From positions 127,686-191,685 of the forward strand of contig UCIA01000007.1 of assembly GCA_900472295.1 (NCBI GenBank): 64,000 nucleotides of DNA, given 5' to 3'. Under the pieces are notes generated by a model. It searched no databases. It was not told the DNA's origin and worked only from the letters and a program-made list of their open reading frames with translations. This DNA is from Hyphomicrobiales bacterium. GTDB taxonomy: Bacteria; Pseudomonadota; Alphaproteobacteria; Rhizobiales; Rhizobiaceae. Position numbers and translations under genes: made by a program. Within the stretch, counting starts at the first letter, position 1. Each line of letters begins with the position of its first letter. Positions 34,037 to 41,166 of the stretch are shown one piece after another.

Positions 34037-35578
34037 ATGAAGAAGAGCGAAGTTAAACCAAAACCCTCCCTGTTGAACGAATATGCGGCAGCGGCACTTG
34101 TCGGTATGTCACCCGAGCTGCTGCGCTGGTTCACGTCCTACGCGCCGAAACAGGGTATCGACCGAAAGCTCAAGAAGGAGAAAGAAAAGGACCAGATCAT
34201 TTTTTTTAAGGAAGACGAACTGCTGTCATTTAACGAATGGCTTAAGCAGCCTTGGCCTCACAAAAATGGCAAGCGTCCATCGATACCGCAGGGAATTCGT
34301 CGCGAGGTTAAGCTGGAGGCGAATGGGGCGTGTGCCATATGCAATTCTCACAAAGATACCTGTGAGGCGGCGCATCTCGATCCGGTGACCAAGACTAGTA
34401 ACAACCACCCAGAGAACCTGCTCTGGCTCTGTGCAAATCACCATACCGCCTACGACGATGGCGTTTTTGGACCAGTCGAAGAAGAAGCGGAATTTGTGCG
34501 CGGGTTCAAGAACGTGCTGCATCGTCACAAAAGAATGATGTGGCGCATGCAAGACGAGGTCAGTCACAAACTATACGTCGTGCTCGAAACCTGCGATGCG
34601 CTCGTCAAGCAGCTAGAGAAAGCCGGCAATCCTGATCAGATCAAGGCCGTCCAGAAGTTGGCGAAGAAGACACTGGCTATCCTGCCCAGTCTGGCTCCCG
34701 TTTCGATGGCAGATCCAAAATATGCAGCATTCCAAACGATATCAGCTGACATAGGATCACTATCCGACAAGAATACAAAAGTGAAAGTGCGCCTGCAGAA
34801 AGCGCAGGTTATGCGGTCAACGTATGTCGCCGCGTTGGGGTATGTTGCCTGCCCGCTCTGCAAGGCGTCGGGAACTCACGATGGATATGATTGTCCGGTC
34901 TGCGGGGGCGACCGAGAGATTTCCGAACGCAGGGCCAGTGACGTTGTTCTGAGCGATTTTGAGAAGGTGGACTGCCCTGTATGCAAGGGGACCGGGAGTC
35001 TAAAGGGCGATGACTGTCCCGGATGCGGTGGCGAGCAGAGAATCGAAAGGCGGTTTGCGGAAGAGATCGACGTTCGTGACTATGCTGACGTGAAGTGTCC
35101 ACTATGCAAAGGAAAGGGCCGTTTCAACGGGGAGGACTGTCCCGAATGCGGCGGAGATGGGAAACTAGAAGCCCGTTACTCCAACGAGATCGATCTTAGC
35201 CGGTACGAAGAGGTGGACTGTCCACTGTGCAAGGGTCAAGGAACCTACAGCGGCGAGGACTGCCCGGTCTGCCACGGCGATCGAAAAATGGAGAAGCGAT
35301 ACGCCGACGAGGTGGACATCGGAGATTACAACGCAGTCAAATGCCCGCTTTGTAAAGGGAGGGGCAGGTTCGATGGCGAAGACTGCCCCGCCTGCAATGG
35401 CGATCGGGAATTGGACCGACGTTTCGCTGACCAGATCGACCTTGGCGACTACGCCAAAGTGAAATGTCCTGTGTGCAAAGGCAATCGACACCGCAATGGC
35501 GAGGACTGCCCCGCCTGTGATGGAGACGGCGAGATGCAACGCCGATTTGCCGAGCGAATAGACCCTCATGACTATTAG
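34037..35578 (+). CDS. HNH endonuclease with six zinc-knuckle repeats
   Basis: The 513-aa protein has four parts: an N-terminal MerR/excisionase-like winged segment (about 12-70, LVGMSPELLRWFTSY and IIFFKEDELLSFNEWL); an HNH nuclease (about 88-140) with C99-x2-C102, AAH113, NLLWLC132 and H135-H136; a helical linker (150-265); and six 41-aa repeats (270-513) of the form V-x-CPxCKGxG...GEDCPxCxGD...R(F/Y)A..ID..DY. Each repeat has two C-x2-C pairs like the DnaJ cysteine-rich zinc-binding domain, so the tail could bind zinc and nucleic acid or partner proteins. I know no named defence system of this plan. It follows the small GGCT-like gene by 16 bp. Confidence 0.8.
   Translation: MKKSEVKPKPSLLNEYAAAALVGMSPELLRWFTSYAPKQGIDRKLKKEKEKDQIIFFKEDELLSFNEWLKQPWPHKNGKRPSIPQGIRREVKLEANGACAICNSHKDTCEAAHLDPVTKTSNNHPENLLWLCANHHTAYDDGVFGPVEEEAEFVRGFKNVLHRHKRMMWRMQDEVSHKLYVVLETCDALVKQLEKAGNPDQIKAVQKLAKKTLAILPSLAPVSMADPKYAAFQTISADIGSLSDKNTKVKVRLQKAQVMRSTYVAALGYVACPLCKASGTHDGYDCPVCGGDREISERRASDVVLSDFEKVDCPVCKGTGSLKGDDCPGCGGEQRIERRFAEEIDVRDYADVKCPLCKGKGRFNGEDCPECGGDGKLEARYSNEIDLSRYEEVDCPLCKGQGTYSGEDCPVCHGDRKMEKRYADEVDIGDYNAVKCPLCKGRGRFDGEDCPACNGDRELDRRFADQIDLGDYAKVKCPVCKGNRHRNGEDCPACDGDGEMQRRFAERIDPHDY
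34844..35575 (+). repeat. Six tandem 123-bp repeats coding zinc knuckles
   Basis: Six in-frame units of 41 codons (last unit 39) begin at 34844, 34967, 35090, 35213, 35336 and 35459. Proteins repeats are clearly similar; the DNA is diverged, so the array is old rather than a fresh slippage product. Confidence 0.85.
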
Positions 35579-36085
35579 GTCTCAATAGTCCTCGAATAAT
35601 TAGGCCCACCAAGCGGCGGGCGTCCGTTCTTGCCCCCCCGAGAAGCTCGTGCCCGAGGAGGATGATCTCAGGAATAGATAGCGGCTACGATGACATATGG
35701 GTGCCTAGTCTTATCTCGTCCAGCGCGCCGGCAGAGTTTTGGAGTTTCTGGTCAACAATGGGTCGGGTACGGAGGCGGGGTGAGAGCATGTCCGCTTTCC
35801 GTGGGTCCTTCCGAAGTCCGAACGACCGAGATGAGGCGCAAAGCGGCCATCTACATCCGATGCCTCCAATCATCCTTAAACCGAATCTAGTGTCCCAATT
35901 TGTCCATAAGCACCCGCAATTCGGGCTGCGGCGCGACCCAGAAAGTTCGAAAAGCTTCCAGAAACCCCAGCCAGTCTGGACGCGGCGGCGAACAATGAGG
36001 TTCGCGGATATCCCTGCGAACATCCGCATTTCAGCGGTCAATCGGGTTAGCAAACGAATTCAGTGGCCGCACTGTATTGGCGGTA
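35579..36085. other. Right inner end of the island; no supported gene
   Basis: A 122-codon minus-strand frame (35685-36053) has a sequence type (WGFWKLFELSGSRR, CGCLWTNWDTRFGL) that I associate with rhizobial intergenic DNA near integration sites rather than a real protein. In the circular element, the recombinase frame would read leftward from the core into 36085-36049. Confidence 0.4.
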
Positions 36086-36102
36086 TCCCTCTCCCGCTAC
36101 CA
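36072..36102. repeat. attR: 17-bp tRNA repeat with inner attP arm
   Basis: 36086-36102 repeats the tRNA-Met 3' end. The inner arm CTGTATTGGCGGTA (36072-36085) is matched, reverse complemented, by TACC-AT-CAATACAG spanning the core and left inner flank (9528-9536) when the ends are joined. Predicted crossover centre is around 36091-36092. Confidence 0.85.
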
Positions 36103-36135
36103 AAATCCATCTAAGCTCCAAAATCCATCTAAGCT
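36102..36135 (+). repeat. Tandem duplication just outside attR
   Basis: AAAATCCATCTAAGCTCC (36102-36119) is followed directly by AAAATCCATCTAAGCT (36120-36135). The first copy begins at the last base of the attR core. Confidence 0.8.
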
Positions 36136-36233
36136 ATTGAAGTGATCCTCGCCGTTTCGCTCGCCTCGGCCTTTGAGTCTTGCAGCAGGACAGCTAAACA
36201 GGCGCACTGGAACAATCACCCAGGGAGTGGGTC

Positions 36234-36782
36234 ATGACGAAACGAGCAATGAACCTTGGTCTAGCCCTTGTATTGGCCGTTTCGGCGAATGGCATGCAGG
36301 CCGCTTCCGCCAAGACGAAGTTAGCGCTGAGCGAGACTGATACCTACGCCTTGGAAATGGCGGAGAGCGCCTGCGCCAGCCAGGATTTCAGCGCGCTGTT
36401 CGAAGCCATGGCCCGGTCTGATATGGTGCGAGCCAAGTATAGCGCCCCAACGATTAACGTGGTGACCGATGGGGCGACGAAGAGTGTTGCGGCCGATAAC
36501 TATGCCGATTTCCCGATTGCCTTGTTGGACTATTCTTGGGTGACTCGCGCATCCGTCCTCGCCTCGGAGGCCGATCCGGCGGCCGTGATCGAGAATGTGG
36601 AAAAGGAGCTCAACCAGAGCAAGGCCAACCAATGGGCTGTGGAGTGGCAGGTCGTGCGCTACGGCCCGCCGTCGGAAGATAACGAAATCGGCGAGATTAT
36701 TGAGCGCATTGGCAAGCCGGGCGTGTTGAGTTTTGAGCCTTACGATGGCTGCTGGCGGCTGATCGAGGATTTTCGCGGCTAG
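36234..36782 (+). CDS. Secreted hypothetical protein
   Basis: The 182-aa product begins with a signal peptide (MTKRAMNLGLALVLAVSANGMQAASA, cleavage near ASA-KT) and a mature part of about 155 residues with one Cys near the start (ESACASQDFSALFEAMA) and one near the end (EPYDGCWRLIEDF), which could form a disulfide. The helical N-terminal region and the C-terminal 'GCWRL' strand resemble small periplasmic proteins of unknown function. GGAGTGGG precedes the ATG at 36234; the ATG at 36249 is an alternative. It is the first gene outside the island and stands alone. Confidence 0.7.
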   Translation: MTKRAMNLGLALVLAVSANGMQAASAKTKLALSETDTYALEMAESACASQDFSALFEAMARSDMVRAKYSAPTINVVTDGATKSVAADNYADFPIALLDYSWVTRASVLASEADPAAVIENVEKELNQSKANQWAVEWQVVRYGPPSEDNEIGEIIERIGKPGVLSFEPYDGCWRLIEDFRG

Positions 36783-37112
36783 GGATGGTTGCCTCCGTTG
36801 CCGCACCAACAGGAGTGTTGGACGGATTGATGTTCCCGGTACCGTCCGGGCCCACCCATTCCCCGTTGATCAGGCCATATGCAGTTAGTCATTTTCGGAG
36901 GCCTCGGGTGTGTCCGATTCGCGTAAGTCATCGGTTCTTATGCTTACGCCAGATGGCGAATTCCTCGGTTAAGCGAACCTGAGTCTTCGGATAGAGCCCG
37001 ATTACCGGCGTGCCGGCCCTCCGTATGTCTTTAGAAGATTTTACCCCCTTTTACCCCCACGACGGTTCTATGGCTTTAAAGAGCAAGGAGGAAAAAACCG
37101 CGCGGGGTAGCC
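36783..37112. promoter_or_regulatory. Upstream region of the AraC-family gene with 10-bp direct repeat
   Basis: 330 bp. TTTTACCCCC occurs twice head to tail at 37039-37048 and 37049-37058, 55 bp before the AraC gene. Direct repeats of this size could be its own binding half-sites. No gene is otherwise supported. Confidence 0.4.
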
Positions 37113-38006
37113 ATGTCTCTGCCATCTCGTATGAACGAGAGGTACAAAGCGATTGATCGCCTCTGCGGTATGGCCGAGTGGCCTAACCTGCGCGTCGAAC
37201 AGGTGAAGCTCGAAGCCGGTCATCTAAATCCGGTGGAATTCCAATTTAATGAAGTCGGCTTCGTGCTCGCTGGCCGCACTGTCACGAGCTACAGCGGCAA
37301 CGGCGTCAAGAAACAGTATCTCATCGAGCAAGGAACCGCGCGTGTTTGTCCGGTGGGCATCGTTGAAAGGGACGTCGTTCTCGATGCCGCGATCGAATGT
37401 TTGTTCATCTCCCTTCCGCCGGGTTTGATCGAAGGCAGTGCCCTTGTCGACTACGACATCGATCCGGCCAAGGCGGAACTGGTGTATGCCGGCGGCCTGG
37501 CGGATCCGACACTGCAGAGAATTGCCCTGTCGTTTCACGATGTCCTGCGCAGAGGCATCGAGCCGGAGACAGACCGCATGTTCGTGGACGGCATGCAGGC
37601 GGCCCTCGCCGCCCACCTGTTCAGCAAATACTCAGTCGATCGTTGGCGTCCCCCGGCGAGGGTGCCGCAGATCGATCTCAGAAGGCTTGCACGCGTGCTC
37701 GACTATGTCGACGCCCAATACGCTGACAACATTGCATTGAGCGATCTTGCCGCCGAAGCGTGCCTCAGCCCATACCATTTTTCCCGCTTGTTTCGTGAGG
37801 CGACCGGCCAATCTCCGCATCATTATCTGACCCTTCGTCGCGTAAAGGCTGCGGAGGATGAGCTGGTGCGCAATCGAGCATCGATGACGGAGATCGCCCA
37901 AGCGACTGGGTTCGGCTCTCAAGCCAACTTTATTCGTGTCTTCCAAAAAGCGACCGGCATAACTCCGGGCAGGTTTCGCGAATCTCGCCTGCGTCGTCAT
38001 CCGTAG
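37113..38006 (+). CDS. AraC-family transcriptional regulator
   Basis: The 297-aa protein has a cupin-like N-terminal sensor region and a C-terminal AraC double HTH (about 195-292): DNIALSDLAAEACLSPYHFSRLFREATGQSPHHYLTLRRVKAAEDEL and then SMTEIAQATGFGSQANFIRVFQKATGITPGRFRESR, the full signature. Effector unknown. It is followed on the same strand by the DJ-1-like, ABM, hydrolase and cupin genes, so it is the likely activator of that group, by position only. ATG at 37113 is near GGGGTAG. A 10-bp direct repeat lies 55 bp upstream. Confidence 0.9.
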   Translation: MSLPSRMNERYKAIDRLCGMAEWPNLRVEQVKLEAGHLNPVEFQFNEVGFVLAGRTVTSYSGNGVKKQYLIEQGTARVCPVGIVERDVVLDAAIECLFISLPPGLIEGSALVDYDIDPAKAELVYAGGLADPTLQRIALSFHDVLRRGIEPETDRMFVDGMQAALAAHLFSKYSVDRWRPPARVPQIDLRRLARVLDYVDAQYADNIALSDLAAEACLSPYHFSRLFREATGQSPHHYLTLRRVKAAEDELVRNRASMTEIAQATGFGSQANFIRVFQKATGITPGRFRESRLRRHP

Positions 38007-38375
38007 GGTCCAACAAAACTTCATCATTGCCACGCCCGAACCGTACCGTCGGATTCCCTGCGGCTACGGCTTTTCGACGCAGGCCCATGCCCGGCACAAG
38101 ATCGCAACATCTGTGAATTTTCCCGCACGATCGGAGAATACGGGCGGTGCTTTTCAGACGTAGCCTCCTCAAGCCGCGATCATGACGCGCGGCAGTAGTC
38201 GAGGTCGGCATCCCGAGATCGTACGGAAGTCTGGGCAATAGGCAAACGGACGGCCGAGGCGCCCACGGCGGATCAGCGGTTCAAGCATTCCGTAAGTCGA
38301 AGCCCTGCCGGTTAAGACAGATGAATGGCACGGCACGGCAAGCGGTCACCTCACCGACCAACTCAGGAGCATTTC
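38007..38375. other. Intergenic region between AraC and DJ-1-like genes
   Basis: 369 bp without a supported gene. It must contain the promoter of the following operon. AGGAG precedes the ATG at 38376. Confidence 0.4.
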
Positions 38376-39188
38376 ATGAGTAAGGGTAAAGTTCTCATCG
38401 TCGGCTCGAATGCAACGCGGATCGAGATTCAGGGAGGCGGCACGGGGCCAACCGGCCAGTACCTCAACGAGACCGTCGTGCCTGCGATGGCTCTTGTCGG
38501 GGCCGGCTACGAGATTGTGCTGGCCACGCCAAATGGCACCAAGCCGTTTATCGATCCGGTGTCGGACGTCGCGCAGCATTTCGACGGCGACGAGGCCGCC
38601 TACAGGCGGGGGCGCGCCTTCTTCGACAACGATCTCGCCATGGTCAACGTGCGCACCATACGATCTGTGCTCGACGAGGGACTCGACAACTATGCGGGCG
38701 TCTTCGCGCCCGGCGGTCAGGGGCCGGTCGTCGATCTCATGCAGGACGCCGACCTTGGCGTGGTCCTGCGCCATTTTCATGAGCGCGGGAAGCCCACGGC
38801 GCTACTCTGCCACGGGCCGATCGTTTCGGTTGCCGCTCTTCCGCGTGCAAAGGAATATCGGGCGGCGCTGATTGCGGGCGACCTATCAAAGGCGTCCGAC
38901 CTGGCAAAGGGCTGGCAGTATACCGGCTACAAGATGACGGTATACTCCGCCAGCGAAGAGAAGCCGATCGAGGAGACCGTCCTCCACGGCAAGCTCTATT
39001 TCAATATGCCCGATGCTTTGCGCAGATTGGGCGCCGACGTCACCACGACTCCAATCGACTTTTCGCCCCATGTCGTCGAGGACCGCGAGCTGATCACCGG
39101 CCAGAACCCCCGTTCAGATCATCCGATTGCAGCCAAGCTCGTCACTGCGCTTGATCGCTATCTCAATATCAATCGCGCCGTTGCCTGA
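38376..39188 (+). CDS. DJ-1/PfpI-family protein (type 1 glutamine amidotransferase fold)
   Basis: The 270-aa protein has the class I glutamine amidotransferase-like fold: VLIVGSNATRIEIQGG, the strand and turn DNYAGVFAPGGQGPVVDL, and the nucleophile elbow TALLCHGP (Cys145, His146), with an upstream Glu in the first part. This matches Hsp31/HchA-like DJ-1 proteins, which detoxify methylglyoxal or act as chaperones or peptidases. ATG at 38376 follows AGGAG; an upstream extension from 38325 lacks that site. It starts a run of small metabolic genes (ABM, alpha/beta hydrolase, cupin), probably one transcription unit under the AraC regulator. Confidence 0.85.
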   Translation: MSKGKVLIVGSNATRIEIQGGGTGPTGQYLNETVVPAMALVGAGYEIVLATPNGTKPFIDPVSDVAQHFDGDEAAYRRGRAFFDNDLAMVNVRTIRSVLDEGLDNYAGVFAPGGQGPVVDLMQDADLGVVLRHFHERGKPTALLCHGPIVSVAALPRAKEYRAALIAGDLSKASDLAKGWQYTGYKMTVYSASEEKPIEETVLHGKLYFNMPDALRRLGADVTTTPIDFSPHVVEDRELITGQNPRSDHPIAAKLVTALDRYLNINRAVA

Positions 39189-39245
39189 TGGAACACAGAC
39201 TGGCGGCCTATGCCGTCAGCCTACCCGGCAAGAGGGATCGAGAAC

Positions 39246-39542
39246 ATGGCCCCCAGCGTCAAGATCATTGGAATCCTGACGGCTCTGCCAGGCAAAGCCG
39301 AGGAACTCCAGGCGCTTCTCTTAGACACGCAGGCCGCGAGTCGGGCCGAGCCGGGCAACCTTCGCTGGGACATCTGGCGAGACCAGGCAGGGCTCGATAG
39401 CTTCGTCCTCGACGAACTCTACGCAAGCCAGGACGACGTCGCTGCTCACTTCGGAACGCAGCACTTCAAGAACTACGTCGTCAAGGCCAAGGACCTCGCA
39501 GAACGTACACCGCTGATCCTCAACCCCGTCAACGTCAGTTGA
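39246..39542 (+). CDS. Antibiotic biosynthesis monooxygenase (ABM) domain protein
   Basis: The 98-aa product is a single ABM domain: VKIIGILTALPGKAEELQALLLD, EPGNLRWDIWRDQAGLDSFVLDELYASQDDVAAHFGTQHFKNYV, and the final strand. The SEP-to-Asp pattern and the H-F-x(2-4)-H/N segment are the family marks. Members are dimeric ferredoxin-like folds that act on quinones or reactive aromatics, or heme. It sits 57 bp after the DJ-1-like gene and 18 bp before an alpha/beta hydrolase, suggesting a shared detoxification role. ATG at 39246 is chosen over an earlier start because it begins at the conserved strand. Confidence 0.8.
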   Translation: MAPSVKIIGILTALPGKAEELQALLLDTQAASRAEPGNLRWDIWRDQAGLDSFVLDELYASQDDVAAHFGTQHFKNYVVKAKDLAERTPLILNPVNVS

Positions 39543-39560
39543 AAATTTTGGAGCCGTACA

Positions 39561-40319
39561 ATGAAACGCGCAATAACAGGATTGATCGCAGCCATGATGA
39601 CAACTGCTTCCGTACTCACCGCAATGGCCGCCGAGAAGGATGTATCGATCGTGCTCGTACACGGCGCCTTCGTCGATGCATCCGGCTGGCAGGATGTCTA
39701 TAACATCCTGATGGCGGACGGCTACGAGGTGCTGGCGGTACAGAACCCGACGGTAACCCTCGAAGGCGACGCGGAGGCCACCCGTCGGGTGATTGCGAGA
39801 GCCAGTAAGCCTGTCATCCTGGTCGGCCACTCCTATGGCGGCGCGGTCATTACCGAGGCAGGAAATCTGCCAAACGTTCGGAGCCTGGTGTATCTCGCCG
39901 CATTCGCGCCTGAGGCTGGCCAATCGGTGTATGATATAGCAACGGAACCGACGCCAGGCGAGGACAAGGCACCTCTGCTCCCACCGAGCGACGGTTTCCT
40001 GCTCGTCGATCCCGCGAAATTCCCCCTTGCGTTCGCCGCTGGTGTCGATATCGCGACAACTCGGTTCATGGCCAACGCGCAAGTGCCGTGGGGCCTCGGC
40101 GCCGTCGAGACCAAGATCTCAAAGCCGGCGTGGAAGGAAAAACCGGCATATTTCATGGTGACGACCGAGGATCACATGATCCCGCCGAGCCAACAGCGCG
40201 CTATGGCCGCCCGCATCAAGGCTAAAGTAGTCGAGATCGACAGCAGTCACGCTGTGATGCTTTCACATCCACAAGATGTCGCCAAATTCATCGTCAGTGC
40301 GACCGGCCCCTCGAACTGA
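39561..40319 (+). CDS. Exported alpha/beta hydrolase
   Basis: The 252-aa protein has a signal peptide (MKRAITGLIAAMMTTASVLTAMA) and an alpha/beta-hydrolase domain: VLVHGAFVDASGW, nucleophile elbow VGHSYGGAVI with Ser91, an acid in the YFMVTTEDHMI region and catalytic His in DSSHAVMLSHP. It resembles periplasmic esterases of the 'alpha/beta hydrolase, unknown substrate' group often found next to cupins and PfpI proteins. It follows the ABM gene by 18 bp. The signal peptide puts it in the periplasm, unlike its neighbours. Substrate unknown. Confidence 0.85.
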   Translation: MKRAITGLIAAMMTTASVLTAMAAEKDVSIVLVHGAFVDASGWQDVYNILMADGYEVLAVQNPTVTLEGDAEATRRVIARASKPVILVGHSYGGAVITEAGNLPNVRSLVYLAAFAPEAGQSVYDIATEPTPGEDKAPLLPPSDGFLLVDPAKFPLAFAAGVDIATTRFMANAQVPWGLGAVETKISKPAWKEKPAYFMVTTEDHMIPPSQQRAMAARIKAKVVEIDSSHAVMLSHPQDVAKFIVSATGPSN

Positions 40320-40579
40320 TGGGACGGCTGGCTGCGGAAATGACGGCGGAGAGATGACTGTCTCCAGGCGGTAAGGACGACGTTATTCGTGCCGACCTCC
40401 CGCGCTCTTCAAGATGATGTTCAGGGTATTTAGCGCTGGTAGATTCGGTAATTGGTCTCGCGGCACCAAGGTCGTATTGCTCGACAGCCGTGACCATAAA
40501 GTCGATTATGAGCGCGCGTCGCCAGGGCGTCGTGCTGCCGTGCTCGGATCCTACCGCTTCGCAATCCTTGGAGATCTTG

Positions 40580-41155
40580 ATGTCGTTTCCTCCCATCCAC
40601 CGCGTAGTCACCGGGCACGATACCGATGGCAAGTCTATTGCGGCGAGCAACGGCCCGCTGCTGACCGTCGTTGACCTGGCTTCTATTCCCGGAATGATTT
40701 TCCATGAAGTTTGGGAGACTCGCGGCACGCCGGCGCCGGTTGACAATAGCCCAGACCCAACCACCGGACCGCTGATGCACCAGCCGCCGGAGCACGGCAC
40801 CCGCATCCGCTTCGTCGACATGCCGCCGGACGAGGATTACCTAGCGGACGGTGAGTCACAAATGAAGGAGTTGTTCGAAGAGGTCAACGACACCAAGGGG
40901 CTGACCAGAAAATCCGATTCACCCCACCCAATGATGCATCGCAGTGAGGCGGTCGACTACGGCATTGTCATCGAAGGTGAGATAACGTTGGTGCTCGATG
41001 ATTCCGAGGTGCAGCTAATGCCTGGTAGCGTCGTCATCCAGCGCGGCACCAACCATGCTTGGGCGAATCGCTCCGGAAAGCTTTGCCGCATGTTGTTCAT
41101 CCAGATCGACGGGAGGTACGACACCTGGATCGCCGCCGCGCTAGCGCGAAGGTGA
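40580..41155 (+). CDS. Cupin-domain protein
   Basis: The 191-aa product has an N-terminal region (MSFPPIHRVVTGHDTDGKS) and a cupin barrel: HPMMHRSEAVDYGIVIEGEITLVLDDSEVQLMPGSVVIQRGTNHAWANRS, the two cupin motifs with metal-binding His/Glu/His positions. Single-domain cupins of this length include dioxygenase-like and sensor proteins for aromatic or keto compounds. GGAG lies 8 nt before the ATG at 40580. There is a 260-bp gap from the hydrolase, so co-transcription is likely but not certain. It is convergent with the STAND regulator gene. Confidence 0.8.
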   Translation: MSFPPIHRVVTGHDTDGKSIAASNGPLLTVVDLASIPGMIFHEVWETRGTPAPVDNSPDPTTGPLMHQPPEHGTRIRFVDMPPDEDYLADGESQMKELFEEVNDTKGLTRKSDSPHPMMHRSEAVDYGIVIEGEITLVLDDSEVQLMPGSVVIQRGTNHAWANRSGKLCRMLFIQIDGRYDTWIAAALARR

Positions 41156-41166
41156 GCGGGCAGCTT

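Larger units (their letters stand above)
9511..36102. mobile_element. Serine-recombinase integrative island carrying defence genes
   Basis: The element is bounded by a 17-bp direct repeat, the tRNA-Met 3' end (9511-9527) and its copy (36086-36102), giving a 26,575-bp repeat-to-repeat length. Directly inside the left repeat is a large serine recombinase whose reading frame enters the tRNA. Joining the right and left inner ends recreates a near-palindromic site with arms CTGTATTGNNGGTA and TACCNNCAATACAG (36072-36085 and 36098-36101 plus 9528-9536), the expected form of a serine-integrase attP. The cargo is a defence island; no conjugation genes are seen, so it is a genomic island or mobilisable element rather than a self-transmissible ICE. 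Confidence 0.88.

Noticed and set aside
34844..35575. CRISPR array from the regular 123-bp repeats
   Set aside because: Units are in-frame coding repeats with no conserved spacer/repeat split and no cas genes.
36086..36102. A second tRNA gene at the right end
   Set aside because: Only the last 17 nt of tRNA-Met are present; no cloverleaf forms.
9511..36102. Self-transmissible ICE
   Set aside because: No relaxase, type IV secretion or coupling-protein genes are visible.
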